NCBI RefSeq assembly: GCF_029168945.1
Contig: NC_083607.1
Span: 43,013,257-43,077,256 of the forward strand
Length of the DNA: 64,000 nt
Direction of reading: 5' to 3'
Source of the DNA: Cannabis sativa
Taxonomy: Eukaryota; Streptophyta; Magnoliopsida; Rosales; Cannabaceae
A model generated the notes under the pieces. That model was not told the DNA's origin and searched no databases. It saw only the letters and a list, made by a program, of their open reading frames with translations. Below, in pieces: positions 10,789 through 22,049 of the stretch. The number at the start of each line of letters is the position of its first letter. Position 1 is the stretch's first letter. Made by a program: the position numbers and the translations under genes.

Positions 10789-11568
10789 TGTTGACCGAGG
10801 TTTTCGGCAACTAATAAAATATTATAAAACTATCGAGCTGTAAGAAAGTGAGAGAAGGATTTTTACGTGGTTAAGGCGTTAATGAGCCTTAGTCCACGAG
10901 TCTTTGTTATTTATGGATGTATTTAATACAGAATTTATACTTGGGAGAATGTCACCCTTATAAATACAGAGAATGTTCTTGGTGAGCATTTACTCTTCTT
11001 GCTCATATGCAGCCCAAGATTCTCGACCCCATTTAATGAGCTTTGAGGGGGTATTTATAGTGTTTTTGGTGGGGTAATCCCTAGAATTGTTCTTACAAGT
11101 GTATCTGTAAGTATCCATAAAGTTGGGTATTCCCAATGAATATACCATGAGTAATGCATGGTCAAATCCCTAGGTGTTGTAGGGTTTTTATGTGGAATGT
11201 CCTTTTTGCCTTTTGATTGACGTGACTTTTCACAGTGTAGCCGTCGCTAGACTTAAATGATCATTACTGTGGCGCTGCTGGTTGGAGGTTGTGCCGTCAG
11301 ACTTTATTGCGTGTTGCAGTCCCAACACGCTTCCTCCCATGCGGCATTTAATGCGACTTGATTGCTCAGGAGAAGCCTGACACCTCGCAGAGATGCTTTA
11401 GTGCTGTGTGAGCCTCCGGGAGCACCTTAAACTACGGGTGCCTTCTCCGGGACCTATGTCCAGGATTTTACCTTGTGGCATAAAAGACTTAGCAAATATT
11501 ATGATTTGCTTGATCCACGTGTCCCTGTCCGGTTGGTCCACGTATATTGGGCGAAATAAGGGGCAACA
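10789..11568 (-). repeat. Tat element 3' LTR
   Basis: In the element's sense it starts TGTTGCCCC and ends GGTCAACA; it is 780 bp, the same length as its partner. It is flanked outside by ACTAC and inside by the purine tract. A TATAAATA is at 11052-11059 on the minus strand. Confidence 0.92.
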
Positions 11569-11583
11569 TTTAGCCCCCAAGCC
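11569..11583 (-). other. Tat element polypurine tract
   Basis: In sense, GCTTGGGGGCTAAA directly precedes the 3' LTR. Confidence 0.75.
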
Positions 11584-11900
11584 TTGTTTATTTGAAAAAT
11601 GAAACAAGGCTTGCTCAGGTGCCTCCGGTTGACTCCTCGGTTTCCTGGCACGAGCTTAGGGCGCGTGAGGGTGTATTTAATGATGGCATTTAATGCAGCG
11701 ATTCACTTTTTGCAGAGGTCGATTCGTTTCACGACCATTGATTGATGCGGCGCATTAATGGTGTCAGACGGATACTCAAACGTTTCCACCGCCTTTATTG
11801 TAAATTAATCTGGCCCGTTGATCTTTGGGTATTTGAATCGTGCGTTTCCCCCACCGTTCGATTGGTAGGTGGTGACGCCTGTTCCTTATGCAGTTTTGCC

Positions 11901-11907
11901 TATAAAA
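11901..11907 (+). promoter_or_regulatory. TATA box of the antisense gene in the Tat element
   Basis: TATAAAA stands on the + strand, opposite to the retrotransposon, about 200 bases before a good 5' splice site and about 660 before the first ATG. It is the best candidate promoter for the antisense transcript. Confidence 0.45.
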
Positions 11908-11929
11908 GCCACCATCTTTCCTTCATTTC

Positions 11930-12557
11930 GGTTACTTCCCATTTCTTGCCAACTGTGCTAGAATTTCCTAGAGAAAAAATTCCCAGACCCAACACGAAGC
12001 CTTTGAACACTTTGAGATTTTCCCAGTTCTTCCTTGCTCGCTGCTACCAGTCCTTCTCGTCTTCACTCGACTCGCATCAGGACCCCCAGTTCAACACTTC
12101 ATTGTAAGTTTTTTGCATCCTTTGGTATTATTGAATGGCATGTTATTACTCGTTCTGTTTGTTCTTTTCTGGGTTTGCATTCAAGATTCCTGGGCATGCA
12201 AGTGTTTAAGTTCTTCATGTATTCTGTTTTGAATTTACTGCTTTAGTTGTAGGATTGCCATTATCATGCCTCTGTTGTTATTGTGCATTTTCATTGTAGA
12301 AGACCATACGCTCTTCGTTCAATGGTTGCTTTGGGCATAGAATAGGATCTTTTCTTTCTGTTTCCTTTATCGTGTAAAACCACCTTCTGCGATTTTACTG
12401 CACCCGACACTTGTTCAGGGAATCTTTCTAGGGTTTCTCGTGTGACACGTGTCCGGAGGGGGCCTCTTTCCAGCGGTTAGGGGACCCCCATTCCCTTTTT
12501 CTTGACTTAGGGTTTGGTATGGGGCCTAACTGCTGGAATTTCTCTTTTTTTTTACAG
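11930..12557 (+). other. Leader exon and 5' UTR intron of the antisense gene
   Basis: A C/T-rich leader to 12103 ends at a strong donor GTAAGTTTT (12104). The acceptor TTTTTTTTTACAG ends at 12557, ten bases before the ATG at 12567. A leader intron just before the start codon is common in plant genes. Inferred from splice consensus only. Confidence 0.45.
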
Positions 12558-12566
12558 AATAGAAAA

Positions 12567-13760
12567 ATGTCTGCCTCTGGCTCGAAGTCCTCAAAGAAAA
12601 GCGGGAAGCGCATCGCTACTCTAGAGGAGGTCTCCTTGGGACCCGTTGCCCAGGGTATAAGTCCCAGGAAACCGGATGGGAGGCGGCCGAGCTTCATTCC
12701 ACCTTGACCTGTCCCCATTAACTGGAGAACATTGTGGAAGTTGCTGGGATCAAGCCTTCCACCTCAGGAACCTACCATCGGCCGCCCCGCGATGCTGAGA
12801 CGCCCAACCACAATTATGGCGGCTTCGGAGCCTGGAGCCAAACGCACCTCATGGCCGGTGCCATGCTTCCTCTTCAGGACTACTTTGTTAATTTTCTTGT
12901 TTTTGTCGGCCATGCGCCATATCAACTCATTCCCCAAGCTTACCGCCTGCTTTCAGGCTTGTTTATTTTTCATGCCGCCAAAGGATGGGGATCTCCCCGC
13001 CCGGCGGAAATTTTTTACTTTTATGAACTTGTGTCCGTCCCCAAGAAGGGGGACAAACTTAAGGACGGTTTTTGTGGGTTCCGGATCCACCCTGCTAACG
13101 AAGGGGTGGTCCCGTATAATAGGCAGACTCACGTCAAGGAGTATCGCCATCGCTTTTTCTTTTCCTCCGGATTCAGGGCAATGGACCACCCGGGGCTCCT
13201 CACTGAGTGGGTGAGGATCCCTCCGTATCAGCGGACCGCCCCCACCCAGACCTTCCTCCGGAGGGCCCAGGCCTTTGCTTCCTATGACCGAGCCGATCTT
13301 GACGTCGGGGGTTTGGTCACTACGGAGAACTGCAGGAAGGCCAAACTTATCCTTCCGCATCAATCCGTGGAGGACTCTAACCTCTCCCGGGTCATCTGTC
13401 CCAATGTGAGGGCGCCGATCGCGGAGAAGACCTTCCGGGACGAGATCATTGCCACGGCAGAGAAGAAATACCAGGATTACCTCTATCGGAAGGCCCAGGA
13501 GAGAGCATACTCTAAGGCCCAGGCGGCCTCCGGGAGGGGACTTCGTGTAGGGAGCCCGGTGGAAAGAAGAAGCCAGGTGATTGCCGGGAAGTCCGAGGCT
13601 AAATTTTTTGACAAGATTCTTCAAGAAGAGATTGGAGATCGTCCCGCCGGGAGGCCCCTTCGCATTGAGGATTCATCGGAAAGAAGGGCTCCCAGGCCAC
13701 AGCCTTCGGTTCCAGAGCCAAACACTGGGGCTCCTGGTGCCAGCACTTCCGGCGCCGGTG
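12567..13760 (+). pseudogene. Antisense gene of the Tat element: putative gypsy-type transposon domain (Transposase_28-like)
   Basis: The first part (12567-12707) begins MSASGSKSSKKSGKR, a Ser/Lys-rich basic start, and hits a stop. The reading continues in another frame from about 12722, so one frameshift lies between. The second part carries LPLQDYFVNFLVFVGHAPYQL, FYELVSVPKKGD and YRHRFFFSSGF, the signature of a plant family named putative gypsy type transposon. A charged Lys/Arg/Gln-rich region follows, then a donor GTAAGT at 13761. Its role is unknown; it is found in retrotransposons opposite to pol. The frameshift suggests this copy is dead. Confidence 0.6.
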
Positions 13761-13855
13761 GTAAGTCTCCTTTGATAATTCATTATGTTCCTTCCGTTGG
13801 CTAATATGTCAGTCGTAGACCCGTAGGGTGCAACGAGCGTCTATATAGGTTTAGG

Positions 13856-14110
13856 ATGCCCTCGACCCGGTGGGGGGATCGCTTGAAGGAATTTTATTTT
13901 TCAAACTTAGGAGATTTCCTAGGTCGGTCCCGGATGGGTTCTGGTCCTCCGGAACCTGTTCCCTTAGGTCCTTCAGCTTACATTACATCCAGCTGGTTCC
14001 GGCCTTCGGACAGCTATCTCGGAGATGATGCTGCCAGCATTAAAGTTTAGGACTTTGCTAGGGCCGAATTAGGAAGTCCGGGTAGGAGTAGCTTATTTGC
14101 CATATCTTGT
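13856..14110 (+). pseudogene. Probable middle exon of the antisense gene
   Basis: An open frame (MPSTRWGDRLKEFYFSNL... to a TAG at 14048) lies between the donor at 13761 and the acceptor at 14161 and ends near a donor GTAAGTGG at 14111. Its codon usage is GC-rich like its neighbours. The splice phase with either neighbour does not fit as read, so either the exon limits or the sequence have changed. Confidence 0.35.
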
Positions 14111-14161
14111 GTAAGTGGTTTCTCCCGGATGTTCTAACACTTGCTTATTTTCGTTGAGCAG

Positions 14162-14925
14162 GTATCTCCATGGATGCCATCTTGGATCAGCTTGTTGGGG
14201 TTCACACTCCCGAGGCTCCTCCGGCCTTTACTTCTTCCCCAATACCCCCTGCTCTAAAGATCTCTTCCAGCGCTCCCCCCGACACTATTAATTTAGTGGA
14301 TGACGAGGAGGTGCTGCCGGGAGAAGGTCAAGAAAAGGAATGGGGCTTTTTTGAGGAAGTTGCGGAAGGTGCGGGAGAGCTCCGGGCTCTTCCTAAGGAA
14401 GCTGAAGAAGGTGAAGAAGAGCCTGAAATTGCTCTGATTCGCAAGCGCAAGGGCAAAATGATTGCCCAGGACGAGCCTAAGCGGCCTCGGAGAGCTGACA
14501 CTCCTGCCCACGGTCTTGACGGTGGGGTCTCCCCCATGGAAGAGCATCCTGCTCCTCCCAACATTGTGCTGACTCCAGTCCCTGGAGATGAGGTGAGGCA
14601 AGAGCTCCGGATAGCCAAGCATAATTACGCCATGGATGAATACTCTCGGGGGTATGCCGAGGTGGAAGCCCTTAGGAGGGTTTTGCGGGTTGAGGTGCAG
14701 GAAACCATCAACAACTCGGAGTACCAGGATCCGTGGGACCTTAACTTGGACCCCCTGCCGGACTGGTTCCGTCGCTTCCTTGGGCCCACCTTGGCTCCCT
14801 TCGCCGCGGAGATGACTGGCGAGTTCGCTTCTTAGCTTACCCGGTGTGCACCTAAGCGGTTCGCAACTTGCGCCTCCCTGAACTCTATCTTCCAGGTCCA
14901 GGATCTCTGCCACTCCCTCACCGTG
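14162..14925 (+). pseudogene. Antisense gene: acidic/basic middle part, with in-frame TAG
   Basis: The acceptor TTTTCGTTGAGCAG ends at 14161. The frame runs MDAILDQLVG, then an acidic stretch (EEVLPGEGQEKEW, EEGEEEPEIALIRK), a basic KRKGK and RPRRA cluster that could be a nuclear signal, to a TAG at 14833-14835. The same frame then continues with CAPKRFATCASLNSIFQV and SLTV up to a donor GTAAGT at 14926. The TAG is therefore a nonsense change within an exon. Confidence 0.5.
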
Positions 14926-15002
14926 GTAAGTGCTTTGCAGTTTCGCTTTTCCCTTCATTTTTCTTTTTGGGGATTCTTTCTCACACTTGTGTTGTTGTTC
15001 AA

Positions 15003-15677
15003 CTCGCTGCTGAGGCTGGCCGCCTCTCCAAGAACATTATTAATCATGGCTTCGTTCTGTCTGATTTTGGGGACATGAACGACGTCAGGAAGGTCCTTCA
15101 GGATCTCACTGCGGAGAGGCAGCTCTACCAGGAGGCTGCTGAGCGCCGGGAGGCGGCTGCCAAGGCCAATGAGGAGGAGGCCAAGCGGAGGGAGGCCCAA
15201 GCGGAGGCCATGATCCGGGATGAGGCCCAGCGGAGGGATAGGCTGGAGGCGCAGCATCAGGAGGAGCTGAGGGCGGAAAGTGAGGCTGCTGCCAAGGCCA
15301 AGCGGGAGCTCCGGGAGGCCAGGGAAGCCTTGGACGAAATGGTTGCCAAGGTGAGATCCTTAGAGGAAACTCACCAGGCGAACTTAGAGTCCAGGGCCAC
15401 TCTAGCCGCGGAGCTGAAGGAGCTCAGGGACTTCAAGGAACAAACCACCAAGAAGGCAAAAAGAGCCGAGCTCCTTTCTTCTCTTTCCTGCGGCCAGTGC
15501 CCAAAGCGCTTCGACGATGGAGTCTTCATGGCTTGGTCTACCAACGACCAAAATATCAAGCTTACCTTCTACCCCAAACCTGAGGAAATGATTGCCAAAT
15601 TTCGGGAGAAGAAGAAGAAGCTTGATGCCATGATAGAGGCGCGTATTGGACCTCGCCTTCCTCCGCGCATTGACTGA
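15003..15677 (+). pseudogene. Antisense gene: coiled-coil C-terminal exon
   Basis: About 225 codons to a TGA at 15675-15677. Residues from about 25 to 150 form a long Ala/Glu/Arg-rich coiled coil (AERQLYQEAAERREAAAK, QHQEELRAESEAA). A Cys/Phe-containing end follows (SLSCGQCPKRFDDGVFMAW). The frame and phase fit the exon ending at 14925, but the expected acceptor AG just before 15003 reads AA, which suggests a lost splice site. The coiled coil suggests self-association. Function unknown. Confidence 0.5.
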
Positions 15678-15827
15678 GCTGCTTCGAGATTAACCCAGTA
15701 TAACTAAGATTCCACCCACTTCTTTTACTATTATTATCTCTTTTTTTTTTGTACATATTTGCTGCTACCTTGGGACAATATATTTAGGTAGCAGTGTTTT
15801 ATTTGAAGGGGAGACAAGTTTTTTTTA

Positions 15828-16004
15828 AGGCCTGTCCCCGGGCCATTTGTATATATATATGACCTACCCTTTGGGTCAGGATATTTATATGTGATCTCTC
15901 TTTTGCCACATATCTCTCTTTTTTGTCCTGTCCTTTGGATCGGGATTTTTATACTTATGCTTTTTATTTTTGTGCATACTTTTTGACCTGCCCTTTGGGT
16001 CAGG
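15828..16004 (+). repeat. Dispersed hairpin repeats after the antisense gene
   Basis: Four 20-base units at 15828, 15861, 15925 and 15985 share the form GACCTGCCCTTTGGGTCAGG and can fold as CCTG/CAGG plus CCC/GGG hairpins. Spacings are 33, 64 and 60 bases, with T-rich DNA between. They lie in the region that would be the 3' UTR of the antisense gene. Confidence 0.6.
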
Positions 16005-16171
16005 ATATTTTACTTAGTTTGTTTTTTGTCTGTCCGTGCGGTATACCCTAGTACCCCCCCTGAGTGGCATAGAAACTTTGTTTTTAAGGCACTCAGTTTT
16101 ATTCAACATGCAGAGGAGGTATACATTTGGACGGTACAAACTCTTTGAACAAAATCTAAGTTATATTTTTG

Positions 16172-17574
16172 CTATTGGTAATATTTTCTAAGGTGATCGG
16201 CATTCCAGGCTCTTGTCACAATGGTTCCATCAATTCTTTTTAGTTTGTAAGTGTCGGAGCCGATTTCATCCTCGATTTCATATGGTCCTTCCCAATTTGG
16301 CCCAAGTACCCCCACTCCGGGTTCCTGGGTGGCTGGGAAGACTCTTCTTAGGACCATATCCCCAATAACAAATTTTATATTTTTAACCTTAGAGTTAAAA
16401 TACTTGGTCACCTTTTTTTGATAAGCTGCCATCCGTATTTGAGACTCATCCCGGAGTTCTTCGACTTGATCCAAAGCTTCTTGAAGCAAAGCTTGATTCG
16501 TGGCAGGATCATAAGTCGTCCTCCTGTGGGATGGGAATAATTTTTCTACCGGGACCATCGCTTCACAACCGTACGCCATTGAAAAAGGCGAGTGACCGGT
16601 CGTGGTTCTGGGGGTCGTCCGGTAGGACCATAACACCCTTGGCAACTCTTCAGGCCAATTGTTTTTGCAGGCCAGCAGCTTTTTCTTCAAAGTGACCTTT
16701 AGGATTTTGTTGACTGCTTCCGCCTGACCGTTTGTTTGAGGTCTGGCTATCGCGGAGAAGCTTTTCACTAATCCATGTTGGTTGCAGAAGTCAGTAAATT
16801 CCTCGCAATCGAATTGCTTTCCATTGTCAGAGACTATTTTGTGAGGCAAGCCATATTGACACACTATGTTTTTAATAACAAAGTCTAATGCTTTCTTAGC
16901 AGTTATTGTCTTCATAGGCTCAGCCTCTGTCCATTTGGTGAAGTAGTCTACTGCTACTATTGCATACTTTACTCCTCCTTTTCCTGTTGGCAGAGACCCG
17001 ATAAGATCTATTCCCCAAACCGCGAAGGGCCAGGGACTAGTCATCAGGGTGATTTCATTTGGAGGAGCTCTCGGTATGTTCGCGTACCTTTGGCACGAGT
17101 CACACTTTTGGACATAGTCTATACAATCTTTTTTCATCGTTGGCCAGAAGTACCCTTGCCTCAATATTTTCTTTGAGAGGCTAGGTCCTCCCGTATGATC
17201 TCCACAGAACCCTTCGTGGACCTCTAGCATGATTTGTCTAGCTTCAGGGTCCGATACACACCTTAAATAAGGCATGCTGAGTCCTCTTCGGTAGAGAATT
17301 TGATCCATCATAACATAACGATGAGCCTGATACTGAATCTTCCGAGACAGTGCCCTTTCTTGGGGCAACTCACTTGTTGTTATGTATTTTATGATGGGGA
17401 CCATCCACCTGGGTTCTTGCCCAACCGTTAGTGTGGTCTCTTTTATTTTGATGCGTGGCTCTGCCAAGCGTTCCACTGGTACTACCCCCAGCTCTTCGAT
17501 TTCACTATCCGAGGCTAACTTAGCCAGACAGTCCACGTGAGCGTTCTTCTCTCGGGGGATTCTTTCTATCTTGT
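16172..17574 (-). CDS. Tat element: aRH end and integrase
   Basis: The reading enters from the Tekay insertion with IERIPREKNAHVDCLAKLAS, the C-terminal end of the second RNase H. Then comes integrase: zinc finger H-x-H (HEGFCGDH, about residue 110 counted from 17536) and CDSCQ (about 147), and the catalytic triad D in GIDLIG (about 176), D in VSDNGKQF (about 236) and E in NGQAEAVN (about 271). The C-terminal part is the usual GPYEI-type gypsy integrase tail. The frame is open to the stop at 16172. It is separated from the rest of pol by 9.7 kb of Tekay sequence, so it can be made only as an isolated piece. Confidence 0.85.
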
Positions 17575-17988
17575 TGTAACACCCTAACTATTTTAGGCGT
17601 ATTACGTGATTTTTAAACGTACTGTGCAGCTCGTTGCTAATCAACGAGGTTTATGGAAAAACGTGATTAATTAAAATTTTGCTTTTTCATTAAACTTATA
17701 AACCATTTTACCAAAAAGTCTCGGGATCCCGATTTATAAAAATATTTACAAACTTTTTTAACTGTTCAACTTTTACATCAAAATGAAAGTCGTCTAACGA
17801 CAGTTACAAAAATCTCAGCCCTGCTGTCCCGAGGATCGTACGCTCCAGGCCTAACCGCCCCGACATGTACAATCCCATAAGCTCGCTCACGGTCCATCAG
17901 CAACTGCCTTGCCTTTACCTACACATGAACGTAAACTGTGAGTCGACAGACTCAGTAAGAAAAGCATAATAATATCATACATAAAACT

Positions 17989-18078
17989 GACTGCCGTGTC
18001 CAACACGATACTGAGTCCCGCTACTGCCATGTCCAACATGGTACTGAGCACTACTGCCATGTCCAACATGGTACTGAG
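17989..18078. repeat. Tandem 30-bp hairpin repeats in Tekay LTR A
   Basis: Three head-to-tail units: CTGCCGTGTCCAACACGATA, then two of CTGCCATGTCCAACATGGTA type. Each folds around CCA. The first stem is CGTGT/ACACG, the others CATGT/ACATG. Repeated in LTR B at about 24370-24456. Confidence 0.75.
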
Positions 18079-18121
18079 TTTTGAACGTTCAGGGGACGGT
18101 ACTATTGACAAGTATCCTCCT

Positions 18122-18310
18122 GATCGGTCGAACCGGTCATACTCCGGCTGCTGGTCATACTCCAGCTGTACCGACGGGATAGGTCAATAGATCGAACCAC
18201 CAACCGGTGTCGGCTGATCGGTCGAACCGGTCATACTCCGTGCTTGGTCATACTCCGGCCACTGTACCGACGTGACGGGGTTGGGTGGTTCGAAGCCTAA
18301 ATACATATCT
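18122..18310. repeat. Two-copy 94-bp tandem repeat in Tekay LTR A
   Basis: GATCGGTCGAACCGGTCATA starts units at 18122 and 18216. Each unit also contains a second TGGTCATACTCC and a GTACCGACG. The CG-rich repeats recur in LTR B (about 24500-24660). Confidence 0.65.
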
Positions 18311-19809
18311 AATGTAATCTAACAGGCTTCCTACATGCACGCTAAACATGTAATCTACATATGCATCTTGTTATACTAATCTTACACGGATTCCGATTTC
18401 GGGTGTGCTTGGTCAACTGACCGACCGAAGGCTGAACGGCGGATTACTGGCTCCTAAACCATAAAAATCACAACGCTATAAGTGACACGCTAAATCACTT
18501 CCCGGGGACTAAACTTGAAACTAAAAGTTTCCCTATCGATAAAAAGCATGGCAATACCCCTAAAAACCCAAAAACGAGGAAAACTAGGGTTCTGAAAAAT
18601 CCCCAACCGGAAGACCGGTTGCCCAACCGAGTCGGTTGCGGAAAATCCGGGACCCCATCCGAATTCCGGATGCTCAACCGAATTCGGTTCCTCGCGAGCA
18701 GCAACCTAAAAATCACATATCTTGACCAATTCGAACCCAATTGATCCCAAACTTTCCAGACCTCCTCCATAGGTCCCAAATAACAATTCTAGAGCATCAA
18801 ACCTACCCAGAAATCCCACATGCAAAATTCACCATAGAAGCTCAAGCTTTGAGTTCCAAACTCAAGCTTGAGCAAAACCAACTAACTAAGCAATCCACTA
18901 GCTTAAATCACCTTAAACTAGCATAATATTACCTCAGAAAACATTTAGAAACAACAGCAACATCACAGAACAGAAACATAACAATTTCCTTCCAAAATTC
19001 ATAACTTTTGCAAAGAAAACTCAAGGCTTTAACAATCTAACCTACATGCTTCTAACATAGCTTAAACAACAACAATAATCATGCTTTAAACAACTTAAAT
19101 CAACAACAAAACACAGCAGAAACATCTCTCAAAAATCACATGCATTATCATCCATTTTCATCATTTTCTTCAAGGAATTTAAAGAGAAAAGAACTAGAAA
19201 ACACATACCACAACAAGAGATCAATAGGTTGTAACTTAGGGCTAGAATCACCAAGAAAATCCAGCCTTTAGAACCCCCAAGTCTCAGCCGAAAGAGAGGA
19301 AAAGAGAGAGAGAGTTTTTCTATTTGATTTTTGTAATTTCTTAAAATTTGACTAAGTGATGGAATTTTTTGAGAAAAAGGGATTTATATCATATTACACA
19401 TTTAATTTCAGCCAAGAGAAATAATTAAAATCAACATATAATTTCCATTTACAAGTCACAAAAGACAAAAGTCATTGGGGCAAAAAGACCATTTTGCCCC
19501 TCCACCATAAAATCACTAAAATTCATACTAAAGGGGGTATTTTTGGGACATTCTAAATCCCCGGCCATTCCCGACATTCCCAATGTCTAAAACCCGTCCC
19601 CAAAATACTAACATACTAAGTTGTGATTTCTACTGAGCCAAACGCCGAGTTCCAAAATACCGGACACCGGAAATGCGAAATATAAAAACTGCTGATGACA
19701 TAATTATGCATATCAGAATTCCATAATAAATTATTTAAATGGCTATAAATAATTTCATGATTAACATAAATAACTGCTAATTTCCAAATTAACTAAGCGG
19801 GCTTTACAA

Positions 19810-21180
19810 CTATCCCCCCCTTAAAAGGATTTCGTCCCCGAAATCTAACCTGAATAACTCTGGATATTGAGCTCGCATATCTGACTCAAGCTCCCAGGTG
19901 GCTTCTTCCACCTTACTGTTTCTCCAGAGAACCTTGACCAATGCTATGGTCTTATTCCGAAGGACTTTATCCTTTCTATCCAGGATCTGCACTGGCTGTT
20001 CCTCATAAGACATATCTGACTGAAGCTGAAGGCTCTCATAACTGAGTATATGAGAGGGGTCTGAAACGTATTTTCTCAACATTGAGACATGAAATACGTT
20101 GTGCACTGCTGATAAAGCTGGAGGCAATGCTAACCGATATGCCACTTGACCTATCTTCTCGAGAATCTCGAAAGGTCCTGTAAACCTAGGGCATAACTTG
20201 CCTCTTTTCCCGAAACGTTTAATCCCCTTCATCGGAGATACTCGCAAAAACACATGGTCCCCTACTCGGAACTCAACATCCCTACGTTTCGGATCTGCGT
20301 AACTCTTCTGTCTGCTCTGTGAGGCAAGCATTCTAGCTTTTATCTTCTCTATTGCCTCATTGGTCCGCTGAACTGACTCTGGACCTAGGTATTTCCTCTC
20401 CCCTGTCTCATCCCAGTGGATAGGGGATCTACATTTCCTACCGTACAACAGTTCATAGGGTGCCATCCCTATCGTACTCTGATAACTGTTGTTATACGAG
20501 AACTCTATTAACGGTAGGTATTTATTCCATGAACCCTCAAAGTCCATAACACAGGCTCTCAGCATGTCCTCCAATATCTGAATTGTCCTTTCGGACTGAC
20601 CATCTGTCTGAGGATGAAATGCTGTACTGAATTTTAGCTTCGTACCCATTGCCCGTTGCAAACTCTGCCAAAATTTGGAGGTGAATTTCGGATCCCTGTC
20701 CGAAACTATAGACTTCGGTACCCCGTGAAGTCTCACTATCTCCCTGACATATAACTCTGCCAACTGATCCACTGTAAACGTTGTCCTGACCGGCAGAAAA
20801 TGAGCAGATTTCGTAAATCGGTCCACCACTACCCAGATGGAGTCATACATACCCGTGGTCCTAGGTAACCCGACCACAAAATCCATCGTAATATCCTCCC
20901 ATTTCCATTCTGGTAGGGTTAGAGGCTGCAACAACCCTGCTGGTCTCTGATGTTCAGCCTTGATCTGCTGACATGTGAGGCATCTCGAAACGAATTCTAC
21001 CAAATTCTTCTTCATACCGTTCCACCAGAAGTACGGTTTCAAGTCTTGGTACATCTTGGTGGTGCCGGGATGCAGAGAATATGGAGTAGAATGAGCCTCC
21101 TCAAAGATCTCGTTTCTCAAGTCCACACTGTTCGGGACACAAACCCTGGCTTTATACAAAAGCATCCCACTGTCTGACAC
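19810..21180 (-). CDS. Tekay integrase with C-terminal chromodomain
   Basis: A 456-codon frame. Zinc finger: H30 and H37, then CLTC near residues 67-70. Catalytic triad: D in TMDFVVG (about 100), D in VSDRDPKF (about 162), E in GQSERTIQ (about 198). Then [19 protein letters not shown] and [12 protein letters not shown] mark the gypsy integrase tail. From about 400, [20 protein letters not shown] is a chromodomain, which in chromoviruses steers insertion to marked chromatin. One frameshift near 21180 separates it from the RNase H frame. Otherwise it is intact. Confidence 0.9.
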   Translation of the reverse strand: MSDSGMLLYKARVCVPNSVDLRNEIFEEAHSTPYSLHPGTTKMYQDLKPYFWWNGMKKNLVEFVSRCLTCQQIKAEHQRPAGLLQPLTLPEWKWEDITMDFVVGLPRTTGMYDSIWVVVDRFTKSAHFLPVRTTFTVDQLAELYVREIVRLHGVPKSIVSDRDPKFTSKFWQSLQRAMGTKLKFSTAFHPQTDGQSERTIQILEDMLRACVMDFEGSWNKYLPLIEFSYNNSYQSTIGMAPYELLYGRKCRSPIHWDETGERKYLGPESVQRTNEAIEKIKARMLASQSRQKSYADPKRRDVEFRVGDHVFLRVSPMKGIKRFGKRGKLCPRFTGPFEILEKIGQVAYRLALPPALSAVHNVFHVSMLRKYVSDPSHILSYESLQLQSDMSYEEQPVQILDRKDKVLRNKTIALVKVLWRNSKVEEATWELESDMRAQYPELFRLDFGDEILLRGG

Positions 21181-22049
21181 TGAATGGCTTGACCAGCCAA
21201 TACCTCATCTCGGATCTTCACTAACTCCGGATCTGTCGTCTGAGCAACCTTTATTCTTTCTAACAGATCAGATTGCAGCGTTAAGTTGTGAAGCTGACCT
21301 ACCACAAACTCAATGCTGGATCTAACCATATCCTCTGCTAGCTGAGGTGAGATCTGAACCATGCTAGCCACTTGCCCGGGACCCTTTCTGCTCAGGGCAT
21401 CGGCCACAACATTGGCTTTCCCGGGATGGTAAAGGATCTCACAATCATAGTCCTTCACTAATTCCAACCAACGCCTTTGTCTCATGTTCAAATCTTTCTG
21501 AGTAAAGAAATACTTGAGACTTTTATGGTCGGTATAGATCTCGCACTTCTCACCATACAAGTAATGCCGCCAAATCTTCAGTGCAAAAACCACTGCGGCC
21601 AATTCTAAATCATGAGTCGGGTATCGCTGTTCATAATCCTTTAACTGACGGGAGGCATAAGCGATAACCCGATCGGCTTGCATCAATACGCACCCCAAAC
21701 CCTGTTTGGATGTGTCACAGTAGACCACGAACTTCTCCTTGTCCGAAGGCAAAGCTAGTACCGGAGCAGTAATCAACCTCTGTTTCAGCTCCTGAAAACT
21801 AGCTTCGCATTTATCTGACCAGATAAATCGCTGATTCTTCTTTGTAAGTTCGGTTAGGGGCATTGAAATTTTGGAGAACCCCTCCACGAACCTACGGTAG
21901 TACCCAGCTAATCCCAAGAAGCTTCTGATCTCTGTCACTGTCTTCGGTCTCGGCCAATCCCTGACGGATTCGATCTTCCCGGGATCCACCTTGATCCCGT
22001 CCTTACCCACAATGTGTCCTAGGAAGGACACCTGAGACAACCAGAACTC
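21181..22049 (-). pseudogene. Tekay RT thumb/connection and RNase H
   Basis: The frame begins within the end of RT ([18 protein letters not shown]) and covers the [11 protein letters not shown] region and RNase H. RNase H has D in [13 protein letters not shown] in [11 protein letters not shown] in IYTDHKSL and the DALSRK end. The RT palm with the catalytic xxDD box is absent: the upstream protease frame joins this segment directly near 22050. A frameshift near 21180 separates it from integrase. The element copy therefore cannot reverse-transcribe by itself. Confidence 0.85.

Larger units (their letters stand above)
17575..19808 (-). repeat. Tekay LTR A (3' LTR)
   Basis: In sense it begins TGTAAAGCCCGC and ends GGGTGTTACA; 2234 bp. 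It closely matches LTR B except in a CpG-rich part (about 17815-18690). The stretch 18740-19550 holds no gene; short frames there are incidental. Confidence 0.92.

Noticed and set aside
12953..13624. 223-codon minus-strand frame opposite the Transposase_28-like exon
   Set aside because: It mirrors a recognisable + strand protein, has no domain, and its neighbours on the minus strand are not coding.
14293..14958. 221-codon minus-strand frame opposite the antisense gene's middle exon
   Set aside because: Reverse-strand shadow of a GC-rich acidic/basic coding stretch; no motif.
17989..18310. Regular repeats that could suggest a CRISPR array
   Set aside because: Units are adjacent tandem repeats without unique spacers, in a plant LTR.
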